Part shown: in pieces, positions 9,678-15,081 of the stretch
How positions within the stretch are numbered: position 1 is the first letter of the stretch
Layout of the letters: every line of letters starts with the position of its first letter
Origin: Mariprofundaceae bacterium
Lineage (GTDB): Bacteria; Pseudomonadota; Zetaproteobacteria; Mariprofundales; J009
Assembly: GCA_015489095.1 (NCBI GenBank)
Contig: WFMN01000247.1
Location: 1 to 15,081, forward strand
Direction of reading: 5' to 3'
DNA length: 15,081 nucleotides
Translations under genes and position numbers: made by a program
Notes under the pieces: generated by a model
The model's database searches: none
Told to the model about the DNA's origin: nothing
The model's input: only the letters and a program-made list of their open reading frames with translations

Positions 9678-10609
9678 CAGACTTCAATCCCCTTGAACAG
9701 ATCGGTGGACATGTATCGCTCCGCCATGGAGGGGAGGATCACCACGATCCGCTTTCCCTGCATCTCCGGTTGCGCCGCCACCCGCAGCGCCGCCGTCACC
9801 GCCGCCCCTGAGGAGATGCCACCGGGGATCCCCTCTTCGCTGGCCAGCCGCCTGGCCATGGCAAAGGCGTCGTCGTTGCTCACCTTCTCGACCCCGTCGA
9901 GGATATCGACATTGAGGTTTGCCGGGATGAAGCCGGCGCCGATGCCCTGAATCTTGTGCGGGCCGGGCTCGCCGCCGGAGATGACCGGCGAATCTTCCGG
10001 CTCCACCGCGATCGCGCGGAAGTTGGGGTTGCGCTGCTTGATCACCTCGCTCACACCGGTGATGGTGCCGCCGGTGCCGACGCCGGCGACGATGGCGTCC
10101 ACCTTGCCGTCGCAGTCGCTCCAGATCTCCTGCGCCGTGGTTTTGCGGTGGATTTCGGGGTTGGCGGGGTTGTCAAACTGCTGCGGCATGAAGGCGTTGT
10201 CGCTAGCGGAGGCGATCTCGGTCGCCTTGGCGATTGCTCCTTTCATGCCCAGCTCGGCGGGGGTGAGCACCAGCTCCGCGCCCAACAGCTTGAGCAGCTT
10301 GCGCCGCTCCAGGCTCATCGATTCCGGCATGGTCAGCACGCAGCGGTACCCCTTGGCGCGGGCGACAAACGCCAGCGCGATGCCGGTGTTGCCACTGGTG
10401 GGCTCGACAATCGTTCCCCCGGGTTTCAGCCGTCCATCGGCCTCGGCCGCCTCGACCATCGCCCGGCCGATGCGGTCTTTCACCGAATTGAGCGGATTGA
10501 AAAACTCCAGCTTGGCCACGATCTCACAATCGCAGTCGGCGCCGATGCGCTGCAGACGCACCAATGGCGTGTTGCCGATCGCTTCCGCGCTATTGTTGTA
10601 AATCGCCAT
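9677..10609 (-). CDS. cysK: Cysteine synthase (O-acetylserine sulfhydrylase family)
   Basis: The 310-aa fold-type II PLP enzyme has Lys44 in NSVKD as the Schiff-base lysine, substrate loop EPTSGNTGIA, phosphate-binding GTGGTITG and the late motif SSGAAVTAA. It would make cysteine from an activated serine with sulfide or a carrier thiocarboxylate as sulfur donor (compare the CysM-CysO pair of mycobacteria). The C-terminal motif reads PSMAERYMST where typical CysK has PSFGERYLST, a small change near the active-site lid. The Shine-Dalgarno AAAGGAGC lies 6 nt before the ATG and exists as two copies flanking a MITE. The gene overlaps the E1 gene by one base. Confidence 0.93.
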   Translation of the reverse strand: MAIYNNSAEAIGNTPLVRLQRIGADCDCEIVAKLEFFNPLNSVKDRIGRAMVEAAEADGRLKPGGTIVEPTSGNTGIALAFVARAKGYRCVLTMPESMSLERRKLLKLLGAELVLTPAELGMKGAIAKATEIASASDNAFMPQQFDNPANPEIHRKTTAQEIWSDCDGKVDAIVAGVGTGGTITGVSEVIKQRNPNFRAIAVEPEDSPVISGGEPGPHKIQGIGAGFIPANLNVDILDGVEKVSNDDAFAMARRLASEEGIPGGISSGAAVTAALRVAAQPEMQGKRIVVILPSMAERYMSTDLFKGIEV

Positions 10610-10615
10610 ATCGTT

Positions 10616-10623
10616 GCTCCTTT
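10616..10623 (-). promoter_or_regulatory. cysK Shine-Dalgarno, one half of the MITE target duplication
   Basis: On the minus strand this octamer reads AAAGGAGC, 6 nt before the cysK ATG. The identical octamer occurs at 10746-10753 on the other side of the MITE, so insertion duplicated the ribosome-binding site and left cysK with an intact one. Confidence 0.75.
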
Positions 10624-10745
10624 GTAACTATTCAGATCGCCCGTGGTTTGTTCGATAGCAAGGCGAAAACGCGCAGTGTGCTATTCGCACATGAGCATTT
10701 TCAACGCAGGTATCGGGCAAACCACGGGATGAGCTGAATAGTTAC
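10624..10745. mobile_element. 122-bp MITE (IS66-like termini) with 8-bp target duplication
   Basis: The terminal repeats GTAACTATTCAG (10624-10635) and CTGAATAGTTAC (10734-10745) are perfect over 12 bp. After 4-5 unmatched bases a second perfect 11-bp arm follows (CCCGTGGTTTG / CAAACCACGGG), and weaker pairing runs almost to the centre, so the whole element can fold as one long hairpin. It is flanked by GCTCCTTT on both sides (10616-10623, 10746-10753). Ends starting with GTAA plus an 8-bp duplication are the hallmark I know for the IS66 family. It has no coding capacity, so it must be moved by an enzyme encoded elsewhere. It separates the NIL gene from cysK. Confidence 0.85.
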
Positions 10746-10771
10746 GCTCCTTTTTGGGTGGCGAAAACCGC

Positions 10772-11011
10772 TTACCCTTCAATTACATCCTGCTCGATTG
10801 GCTCCACCTGTACCCCTTGGGTTTTCAGCCAGGCGATGCCTGCGTTCAGGGTTGCTTCATCGCCCTCCAGCTCGAGTCCGACCAGCCCCATGTGCTCCTT
10901 GACCTCGGCGGTGCGGATGTTGGTGACGATGTCGAAATCGCGCCCCAACTGCCAGATCACCGGCTTGGTGACGCTGCTCTCGTCAAAGGTGAGATAGAGG
11001 CGCAGTTTCAC
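10772..11011 (-). CDS. Stand-alone NIL-domain protein
   Basis: This 79-aa protein consists of a single ferredoxin-like NIL domain (KLRLYLTFDE ... PVIWQLGRDFDIVTNI ... GLVGLELEGDE). NIL domains occur at the C-terminus of the methionine transporter ATPase MetN, where they bind methionine. NIL-ferredoxin proteins are linked to homocysteine synthesis in methanogens. Here it could sense methionine or assist sulfur transfer. The start is GTG at 11011, overlapping the stop of the sulfur-carrier gene as GTGA, so the two are translationally coupled. The MITE lies immediately downstream. Confidence 0.85.
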   Translation of the reverse strand: MKLRLYLTFDESSVTKPVIWQLGRDFDIVTNIRTAEVKEHMGLVGLELEGDEATLNAGIAWLKTQGVQVEPIEQDVIEG

Positions 11012-11286
11012 CGGCCACCCGCAATGGCGGGGACAATGGAGACCTCATCGCCATCTTTCAGCGCGGTGTCGCGCCCCTTGAGGAAGCGGACATCCTCATC
11101 GTTGAGGTAGATATTGACGAAACGGCGCACCTCGCCGCTGTCGTCGCACAGCCGCTCCTTGAGCCCGGGGTGTGCCGCCTCGAGGTTGTCGATCAGGGCG
11201 CCGATGGTCGCCCCCTCAACAGACACCTCGTCGGCGCCGCCGGTTAGTTTCCGCAATGGGGTGGGGATTCGTACAGTAACACTCAT
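11008..11286 (-). CDS. ThiS/MoaD-like sulfur carrier protein (CysO-type) with GGR tail
   Basis: This 92-aa beta-grasp protein resembles CysO: it starts VTVRIPTPLRKLTGG and has NIYLNDEDVRFL followed by DGDEVSIVPAIAGG. The C-terminal Gly-Gly is the site that an E1 enzyme adenylates and a donor turns into a thiocarboxylate. Here the protein ends in GGR: an Arg codon precedes the TGA, so the reactive glycine is masked. ATG 11286 is preferred over a TTG one codon upstream because AAGGAGC stands about 6 nt before it. The gene lies 25 nt after thrC and overlaps the NIL gene by 4 nt. The context (thrC, cysK, E1, reductase) fits cysteine or homocysteine synthesis more than molybdopterin or thiamine. 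Confidence 0.9.
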   Translation of the reverse strand: MSVTVRIPTPLRKLTGGADEVSVEGATIGALIDNLEAAHPGLKERLCDDSGEVRRFVNIYLNDEDVRFLKGRDTALKDGDEVSIVPAIAGGR

Positions 11287-11311
11287 CAATATGCTCCTTC
11301 TAGTGGTTATT

Positions 11312-12550
11312 CTACGCTACGCCGTCGGCCGCGGCCAACTGGTCAAAATCCTTGAGGTTCGCTTCGATGATGCGCGGTGGCGTGATCGCCTCCAGCACCG
11401 CCTCCTGCGTTTTCAGGCCGTTGCCGGTGACACAGACCACGATCGACTCGTCACGGTTGAGCTTGCCCTGCGCGATCAGTTTCTTGGTGACCCCTAGGGT
11501 GACGCCGCCGGCGGTTTCGGTGAAGATCCCCTCGGTTTCGGCCAGCAGCTTCATCGCCGCCACCACCTCGGCGTCGGAGACATCCTCGGCCCAGCCGCCG
11601 GAATCGCGGATCACCCGATTGGCGTAGAAACCGTCGGCCGGATTGCCGATCGCCAGCGATTTGGCGATGGTGTCGGCCTTCACCGGATGGATGAGGTCGG
11701 TTTGCTCCTTCACCGAGCGCGAAATCGGCGAGCATCCCGTCGCCTGCGCGCCGAACATGCGGGTGCCGGCATCCTCGATCAGCCCCAGTTTCACGAACTC
11801 TTTGATGGACTTGTCGATTTTGGTGCAGAGCGAGCCCGATGCCATCGGCACCACCACCTGTTTGGGGGCGCGCCAACCCAACTGCTCCATCATCTCGTAG
11901 CCGAGCGATTTCGACCCCTCGGCATAGAAGGGGCGCACATTCACATTGACGAACGCCCAGCCGTACTTGCCCGCCACCTCCGAGCAGAGGCGGTTGACAT
12001 CGTCATAGGCGCCTTTGATCCCGATGATTTTGGTGCCGAAAATACCGGCGCCGAGGATCTTGCCCTGCTCCAGATCGTGCGGGATGAAGACATACGACGC
12101 CAACCCGGCGGCGGCCGCATTGGCGGCGACCGAGCCGGCCAGATTGCCGGTCGAGGCGCAGGCGACCGTGGTAAAGCCGAACTCCACCGCCTTGGAGAGC
12201 GCCACCGACACCACCCGATCCTTGAACGACAGGGTGGGATAACAGACGGAGTCGTTTTTGATGTAGAGCTCGGAGACGCCCAGCGCCTTCTCCAGATTGC
12301 GCGCCCGCACCAGCGGGGTGAAGCCGTTCTGCGCCCCGACGGTCGGGTCGCCATCGACCGGCAGCAGCTCCTTGTAGCGCCACATGGTCTGCGGCCGCGA
12401 CGCGATCAATTCACGGGTCAGTTTGCCCTGAAGCTTGTCGTAGTCGTACACCACCTCCAGTGGGCCGAAACAGAACTCGCAGACATGGGTGGGCTCAATC
12501 GGGTACTCCTGCCCACATTCCCGGCATTTCAAGGCACGAACGATGCTCAA
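11312..12550 (-). CDS. thrC: Threonine synthase (zinc-ribbon type)
   Basis: The 412-aa fold-type II PLP enzyme has an N-terminal zinc ribbon (Cys9, Cys12, Cys24, Cys27), Schiff-base Lys110 in TLSFKDR, phosphate loop STGNLAGS and a late loop CVTGNGLK. Threonine synthases convert O-phosphohomoserine to threonine; ThrC homologues often neighbour cysO-like carriers. The start is taken as TTG at 12550 (AAGGAG 8 nt upstream); the frame extends to 12604, but that extension runs into the terminator U-tract and is leader. It is the first gene of the operon, directly behind the SAM riboswitch. SAM control of a threonine enzyme is unusual and raises the possibility that it acts on O-phosphohomoserine for homocysteine instead. 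That is speculation. Confidence 0.9.
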   Translation of the reverse strand: MSIVRALKCRECGQEYPIEPTHVCEFCFGPLEVVYDYDKLQGKLTRELIASRPQTMWRYKELLPVDGDPTVGAQNGFTPLVRARNLEKALGVSELYIKNDSVCYPTLSFKDRVVSVALSKAVEFGFTTVACASTGNLAGSVAANAAAAGLASYVFIPHDLEQGKILGAGIFGTKIIGIKGAYDDVNRLCSEVAGKYGWAFVNVNVRPFYAEGSKSLGYEMMEQLGWRAPKQVVVPMASGSLCTKIDKSIKEFVKLGLIEDAGTRMFGAQATGCSPISRSVKEQTDLIHPVKADTIAKSLAIGNPADGFYANRVIRDSGGWAEDVSDAEVVAAMKLLAETEGIFTETAGGVTLGVTKKLIAQGKLNRDESIVVCVTGNGLKTQEAVLEAITPPRIIEANLKDFDQLAAADGVA

Positions 12551-12602
12551 TTTGGTTGCTCCTTTTCGTGATGCGTATTGCATCCTCTTCCAATCCGGGC
12601 AC

Positions 12603-12634
12603 AAAAAAACCTTCGCGACAGAATCACGAAGGTT
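12603..12634 (-). terminator. Intrinsic terminator in the thrC leader (riboswitch expression platform)
   Basis: On the minus strand AACCTTCG (12634-12627) pairs with CGAAGGTT (12615-12608) around an 11-nt loop, and a run of U follows (A-run at 12603-12609 on the plus strand). It sits between the SAM aptamer and the thrC start and therefore acts as an attenuator. GGGUUG just after aptamer stem P1 can pair with CAACCU at the base of this hairpin, giving a candidate antiterminator. Confidence 0.8.
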
Positions 12635-12685
12635 GCAACTTCAACACAGTGGTGGCGCCAGCCACCGGCATCGAAAACAACCCGC

Positions 12686-12819
12686 GTTCCATCGCTCTCC
12701 ACCGAGACACAACCGCATCGGGGTGGAGCAGGCATTGGCACCAAGCACCCGGAAAAGCAATCCCGGGTCGGTTGCCGCGGTTTCACAGGGCCTGAACCCT
12801 CCGCCGCTCGTGATAAAAC
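12686..12819 (-). ncRNA. SAM-I (S-box) riboswitch aptamer
   Basis: The minus strand carries the S-box core in order: GGAGGGTTCAGGCCC, then TGTGAAACCGCGGCAACC, a P3 stem ACCCGG/CCGGGT, then GGTGCCAATGCCTGC, and a P4 stem CTCCACC/GGTGGAG. P1 is closed by GTTTTATC (12819-12812) with GATGGAAC (12693-12686), 8 pairs including two G-U. SAM-I aptamers bind S-adenosylmethionine and normally switch off downstream genes when SAM is plentiful, here through the terminator at 12603-12634. This puts the thrC-to-reductase operon under methionine/SAM control. Identification is by eye against the known consensus, but the core match is strong. Confidence 0.92.
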
Positions 12820-12826
12820 CGGATCT

Positions 12827-12854
12827 ATGTTAACATATGAGTAGATCGCAACAA
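12827..12854 (-). promoter_or_regulatory. Candidate sigma-70-type promoter of the sulfur operon
   Basis: On the minus strand TTGTTG (12854-12849) and TAACAT (12832-12827) are separated by 16 nt. Transcription would start near 12820, right where aptamer stem P1 begins. The -35 hexamer lies inside repeat copy B. The -10 overlaps the palindrome ATGTTAACAT (12827-12836). The match to consensus is only moderate. Confidence 0.45.
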
Positions 12855-12943
12855 GTCCGTCCGTGGAGATTCGCGGTTGGAAACCGCTCCTACGGCCTGT
12901 AGGAGGGGAATCCTTTCCCCGAACAGCCCCGTGGCTGCGATCT
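12843..12943. repeat. Triple-hairpin repeat, copy B
   Basis: It has the same three abutting hairpins as copy A (12873-12920) in the same orientation. It is bounded by an 8-bp inverted repeat AGATCGCA (12843-12850) / TGCGATCT (12936-12943). The right arm still resembles the outer arm of copy A, while the left arm ends early, like copy C. It lies between the sulfur-operon promoter and the transglycosylase gene. Confidence 0.75.
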
Positions 12944-12950
12944 GCTCAAT

Positions 12951-13751
12951 ATGCCGGCGACCGATCGCCGCCGACGGCCGCGATTGCTAGCGCGTATCGC
13001 GCGCTATTTCAAGCGCGGGGAGAGCGCATGCGGAAGCCGATTGCTTTACGGTGACCCAGCGGCTACCGTTAAACCCATGGCTAGTGTCGCACAGGCAGCA
13101 TCGGCATGGTGGTTGCACCCCGCCCGCAGGGTGGCGCTCCTCTCCCTCATCGCGTTGCTTTTGCTGGTAATGGTGCATCTGCTCTTTGGTTATTTGACTG
13201 AGCCGAACCCGGCGGTTTCCCCTCCGGCCGTGCAGCTTACTCCGCAGATGGAACGGGAGGTTCCCGTGCCGAACACGGCCGCGCCGCCAGCGCGCGGACG
13301 GCACTTCGGGCGCATGGTGTGGATGAAGGATATCACCAGCCTGCTGCAGCAGGAGGGGGTCTCCGCGCCGGTTTCGCAGGAGATCGCCCGCTGGCTGATG
13401 ATCTACTGCCGTCACTTCCGCATTCCCCCCGATGTGGCGTTGGCGGTGATGTATGTCGAGTCCGGCTTCGACCGCTTCGCCGTCAGCAACGCGGGGGCGG
13501 AGGGGCTGATGCAGGTGATGCCGTTCTGGCGCGACAAGCTGGGCGATCCAGATGACAACCTGTTCAATGTCGAGGTCAATATCCGCTACGGTTGCGCCAT
13601 CATCCGCCACTATCTCAACCGCTACCATTCGCTCGACTTGGCACTCTCCGCCTACAACGGCAGCGTTGGTTCCCGGCGCTATGTGCGCAAGGTGCATGCC
13701 GCCATGCGCCGCTTCGGCGCCATTCCCACCCTTGCCGACCTGAAACAGTGA
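12951..13751 (+). CDS. Membrane-anchored lytic transglycosylase (SLT domain)
   Basis: The frame encodes 266 aa. One membrane helix (about 58-80, RRVALLSLIALLLLVM...) follows a basic N-terminus. A Pro-rich linker leads to a C-terminal SLT/lysozyme-like domain (about 140-250) with catalytic Glu170 in YVESGFD, then GLMQVMPFW, NIRYGCAIIRHYLNRY and ALSAYNGS. These enzymes cleave peptidoglycan glycan strands in the periplasm. No good Shine-Dalgarno precedes ATG 12951. In-frame ATG 13077 (residue 43, before the membrane helix) is an alternative start that keeps all domains. The gene is bracketed by inverted repeat copies B and C. Confidence 0.85.
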   Translation: MPATDRRRRPRLLARIARYFKRGESACGSRLLYGDPAATVKPMASVAQAASAWWLHPARRVALLSLIALLLLVMVHLLFGYLTEPNPAVSPPAVQLTPQMEREVPVPNTAAPPARGRHFGRMVWMKDITSLLQQEGVSAPVSQEIARWLMIYCRHFRIPPDVALAVMYVESGFDRFAVSNAGAEGLMQVMPFWRDKLGDPDDNLFNVEVNIRYGCAIIRHYLNRYHSLDLALSAYNGSVGSRRYVRKVHAAMRRFGAIPTLADLKQ

Positions 13752-13762
13752 CCCCCGTGGAG

Positions 13763-13772
13763 CAATCATGAG
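13763..13772 (+). repeat. Left half of 10-bp direct repeat flanking copy C
   Basis: CAATCATGAG occurs here and at 13894-13903, exactly on both sides of copy C. It includes the start codon of the lipoprotein gene in the right-hand copy and an ATG preceded by GGAG in the left-hand copy. It looks like a target-site duplication. Confidence 0.65.
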
Positions 13773-13902
13773 CACACCGCAAAAAGTCATCATCGCGGCC
13801 ATGGACAGGTTCGGGGAAAGGATTCCCCTCCTACAGGCTGTAGGAGCGGTTTCCAACCGCGAATTGCCACGGACGGACTTGTTGCGATGGGATCAATCAT
13901 GA
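13768..13902 (+). other. 44-codon frame through repeat copy C, coupled to the lipoprotein start
   Basis: ATG 13768 with GGAG 5 nt upstream opens a frame that reads through the whole repeat and stops at TGA 13900-13902, overlapping the lipoprotein ATG as ATGA. The product starts MSTPQKVIIAAM, close to the lipoprotein start MRISRKVIIAAS. It has no recognisable domain and is probably not a functional protein. Its translation could carry ribosomes to the lipoprotein start, because the original Shine-Dalgarno is now upstream of this frame. Confidence 0.3.
13773..13893. repeat. Triple-hairpin repeat, copy C (inverted), inserted at a gene start
   Basis: It contains the reverse complement of the A/B core. 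Bases 13809-13888 match copy B at about 77 of 80 positions. The left end (ACACCGCAAAAAGTC, 13774-13788) matches the outer right end of copy A exactly. It is flanked by the 10-bp direct repeat CAATCATGAG, consistent with transposition. It lies between the transglycosylase and lipoprotein genes. Confidence 0.78.
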
Positions 13903-15041
13903 GGATTTCGCGGAAGGTGATCATCGCGGCCAGCCTAGCGGCTGTGCTGTCGCTGAATGGCTGCGCCACCTCCGGCGGTGGCGGCCACCATCTTGCCCGC
14001 GCCAAGGCCTCGTCGTTCGGCTTCCTCAACAGCTACAAATCGGCGCTGCACGACTATGAGCAGGGGAGGCTGATGGAGGCGCGGGCAAAGATCATGGCGA
14101 TGAGCAAGGATCGTGATGACTACAAGGCCGCCCGCCGCCTGCTGGTGCGTCACATCGACCCCGCGCGCAGGAAGATGCTGCAGTTCTACCTCGACCGCGC
14201 CCGCGCCCACGAAAAGCGGTACGAGTGGCGGTTGGCGGCGCGGGATTTTGGTCAGGCCGCCTACTTCTCGATCAAGCCCAAACGGTGGCTGCGGCAGCAG
14301 CGGCGGCTGGAGATCAAGATTCGTCAGCGCCGTTTTGATCTGCTGCGTAGCGCCCTGCAGAATGAAGACCGGCAGTTGCTGGCGCGCCCGCGGGCCTTTG
14401 CCGCGCCCAGGGGGTTGCACGGTGATGCGTTGCTGCGGCGGTGGCGACAGCAGCGTTGGGATGCGATCGACGACCGGGCGCAGGAGGATTATCGCGCCGC
14501 CAGCAAGCAGTTGCGCGCGGGCTTTCCCGAATTGGCCTACGCCTATCTGGAGTCGATGCTGCGTCTCACCCCCGGGGAGGGGCGGGGAATCCGCCTGATG
14601 GCGGAGAGCAAAAAGCGGATGCCGAAGGCGATCCGTCTTACCCCCATCCACGCCCGCGGGCATGGTGGCAAGCGGTTGAAAACCAACCATCGCCCGCAGG
14701 TGAAGGTGCAAAGCGCCAAGCAGATTCGGCGGTTGATCACCGACCGCAAATGGGCGCGGGCACGCCGTTACGCGTTGGCGTGGAAACGGCAGCATGGGCA
14801 GGATGCCGACGCGCTTCTGGCGACACTGGCGCGGCAGGCGGAGCGGCTGTTCCGTCAGGGGCGGCAGGCGGTGAAGGATGAGCATCTCGCGCTGGCGGTC
14901 TCGCTATGGAAACAGGCGGTGATTTTGGCGCCGGACAATCGGGAGTATCGCAAGGCGCTGGAGTGGGCGCAGCAGATGCAGGAGCGGCTGCAACTGCTGC
15001 GCAGCAAAGGCTCCGGCAACAACAAGGGAGCAACACGATGA
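13899..15041 (+). CDS. TPR-like lipoprotein of unknown function
   Basis: This 380-aa protein has a lipoprotein signal peptide: MRISRKVIIAAS, a hydrophobic stretch and lipobox LNGC with lipidation at Cys22. The mature part is helical, rich in Arg, Ala and Gln, with TPR-like units (about 35-75, 85-125, 195-235, 310-365; for example ALAVSLWKQAVILAPDN). It is probably an outer- or inner-membrane scaffold facing the periplasm; a link to the neighbouring peptidoglycan enzyme is inferred from position only. ATG 13899 is preferred over in-frame ATG 13887, which lies inside repeat copy C. The stop overlaps the next start as ATGA, so the genes form an operon. Confidence 0.8.
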   Translation: MRISRKVIIAASLAAVLSLNGCATSGGGGHHLARAKASSFGFLNSYKSALHDYEQGRLMEARAKIMAMSKDRDDYKAARRLLVRHIDPARRKMLQFYLDRARAHEKRYEWRLAARDFGQAAYFSIKPKRWLRQQRRLEIKIRQRRFDLLRSALQNEDRQLLARPRAFAAPRGLHGDALLRRWRQQRWDAIDDRAQEDYRAASKQLRAGFPELAYAYLESMLRLTPGEGRGIRLMAESKKRMPKAIRLTPIHARGHGGKRLKTNHRPQVKVQSAKQIRRLITDRKWARARRYALAWKRQHGQDADALLATLARQAERLFRQGRQAVKDEHLALAVSLWKQAVILAPDNREYRKALEWAQQMQERLQLLRSKGSGNNKGATR

Positions 15042-15081
15042 CAATGCGCGATCAGGTGGTGGCACAGCGGCGGAAAACCCG
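15038..15081 (+). CDS. Start of a downstream gene (truncated by window end)
   Basis: ATG 15038 overlaps the lipoprotein stop as ATGA and has GGGAG 7 nt upstream. Only MTMRDQVVAQRRKT and a partial codon are visible, too little to assign a function. It is translationally coupled to the lipoprotein gene. Confidence 0.6.
   Translation, partial: MTMRDQVVAQRRKT

Noticed and set aside
11687..12571. A 294-codon plus-strand frame opposite thrC
   Set aside because: Antisense to conserved PLP-enzyme motifs; His/Arg-rich and unrecognisable.
12551..12604. N-terminal extension of thrC (18 codons from a TTG at 12604)
   Set aside because: It starts inside the U-tract of the leader terminator, whereas TTG 12550 has a proper Shine-Dalgarno and directly precedes the zinc ribbon.
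13028..13054. An 8-codon frame (MRKPIALR) with a good Shine-Dalgarno inside the 5' part of the transglycosylase frame
   Set aside because: It could be a leader peptide before start 13077, but nothing else supports it and it is too short to judge.

Overview
The window is GC-rich and tightly packed. It looks like a piece of a Gram-negative proteobacterial chromosome: it encodes a lipobox lipoprotein and an inner-membrane-anchored lytic transglycosylase, and a PrsK/PrsR-like two-component pair. The sulfur operon and the high GC would suit a chemolithotrophic or sulfur-metabolising lineage. I cannot name a genus; a Zeta- or Gammaproteobacterium is a low-confidence guess.

Layout. (1) 1-2459, plus strand: the 3' part of a histidine kinase gene followed 14 nt later by a sigma-54-type response regulator, whose GAFTGA loop reads GAFPGA. 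(2) 2484-6252, minus strand: a one-ORF fusion of a radical-SAM-like domain to a DASS/SLC13-type permease, preceded by an AAA_14/DUF4143 ATPase whose start codon lies inside a perfect 16-bp dyad. (3) 6314-12550, minus strand: a six-gene sulfur assimilation operon, in transcription order thrC-type threonine synthase, ThiS/MoaD-like sulfur carrier, NIL-domain protein, cysK, MoeB/ThiF-type E1 enzyme, and a siroheme sulfite/nitrite reductase fused to a TusA domain. Its leader (12603-12819) is a SAM-I (S-box) riboswitch aptamer followed by an intrinsic terminator, with a plausible promoter just upstream. (4) 12951-15081, plus strand: an SLT lytic transglycosylase, a TPR-like lipoprotein and the first codons of a third gene.

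How the genes may work together. The reductase would make sulfide. The E1-like enzyme would adenylate the C-terminus of the small carrier and load it with sulfur, perhaps through the TusA domain. A PLP enzyme would then use the carrier thiocarboxylate to make cysteine, or, given the SAM riboswitch, possibly homocysteine. The carrier ends in GGR instead of GG, so an Arg must come off first, and no JAMM/Mec+-type protease is encoded in the window.

Small mobile DNA. A 122-bp MITE with GTAA-type termini and an 8-bp target duplication sits exactly at the cysK Shine-Dalgarno, which it duplicated. A second family of three abutting hairpins is present in three copies (8699-8846, 12843-12943, 13773-13893). 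Copies two and three bracket the transglycosylase gene in inverted orientation. The third has inserted at the start of the lipoprotein gene, leaving a 10-bp direct repeat and a 44-codon reading frame coupled to the lipoprotein start by ATGA.
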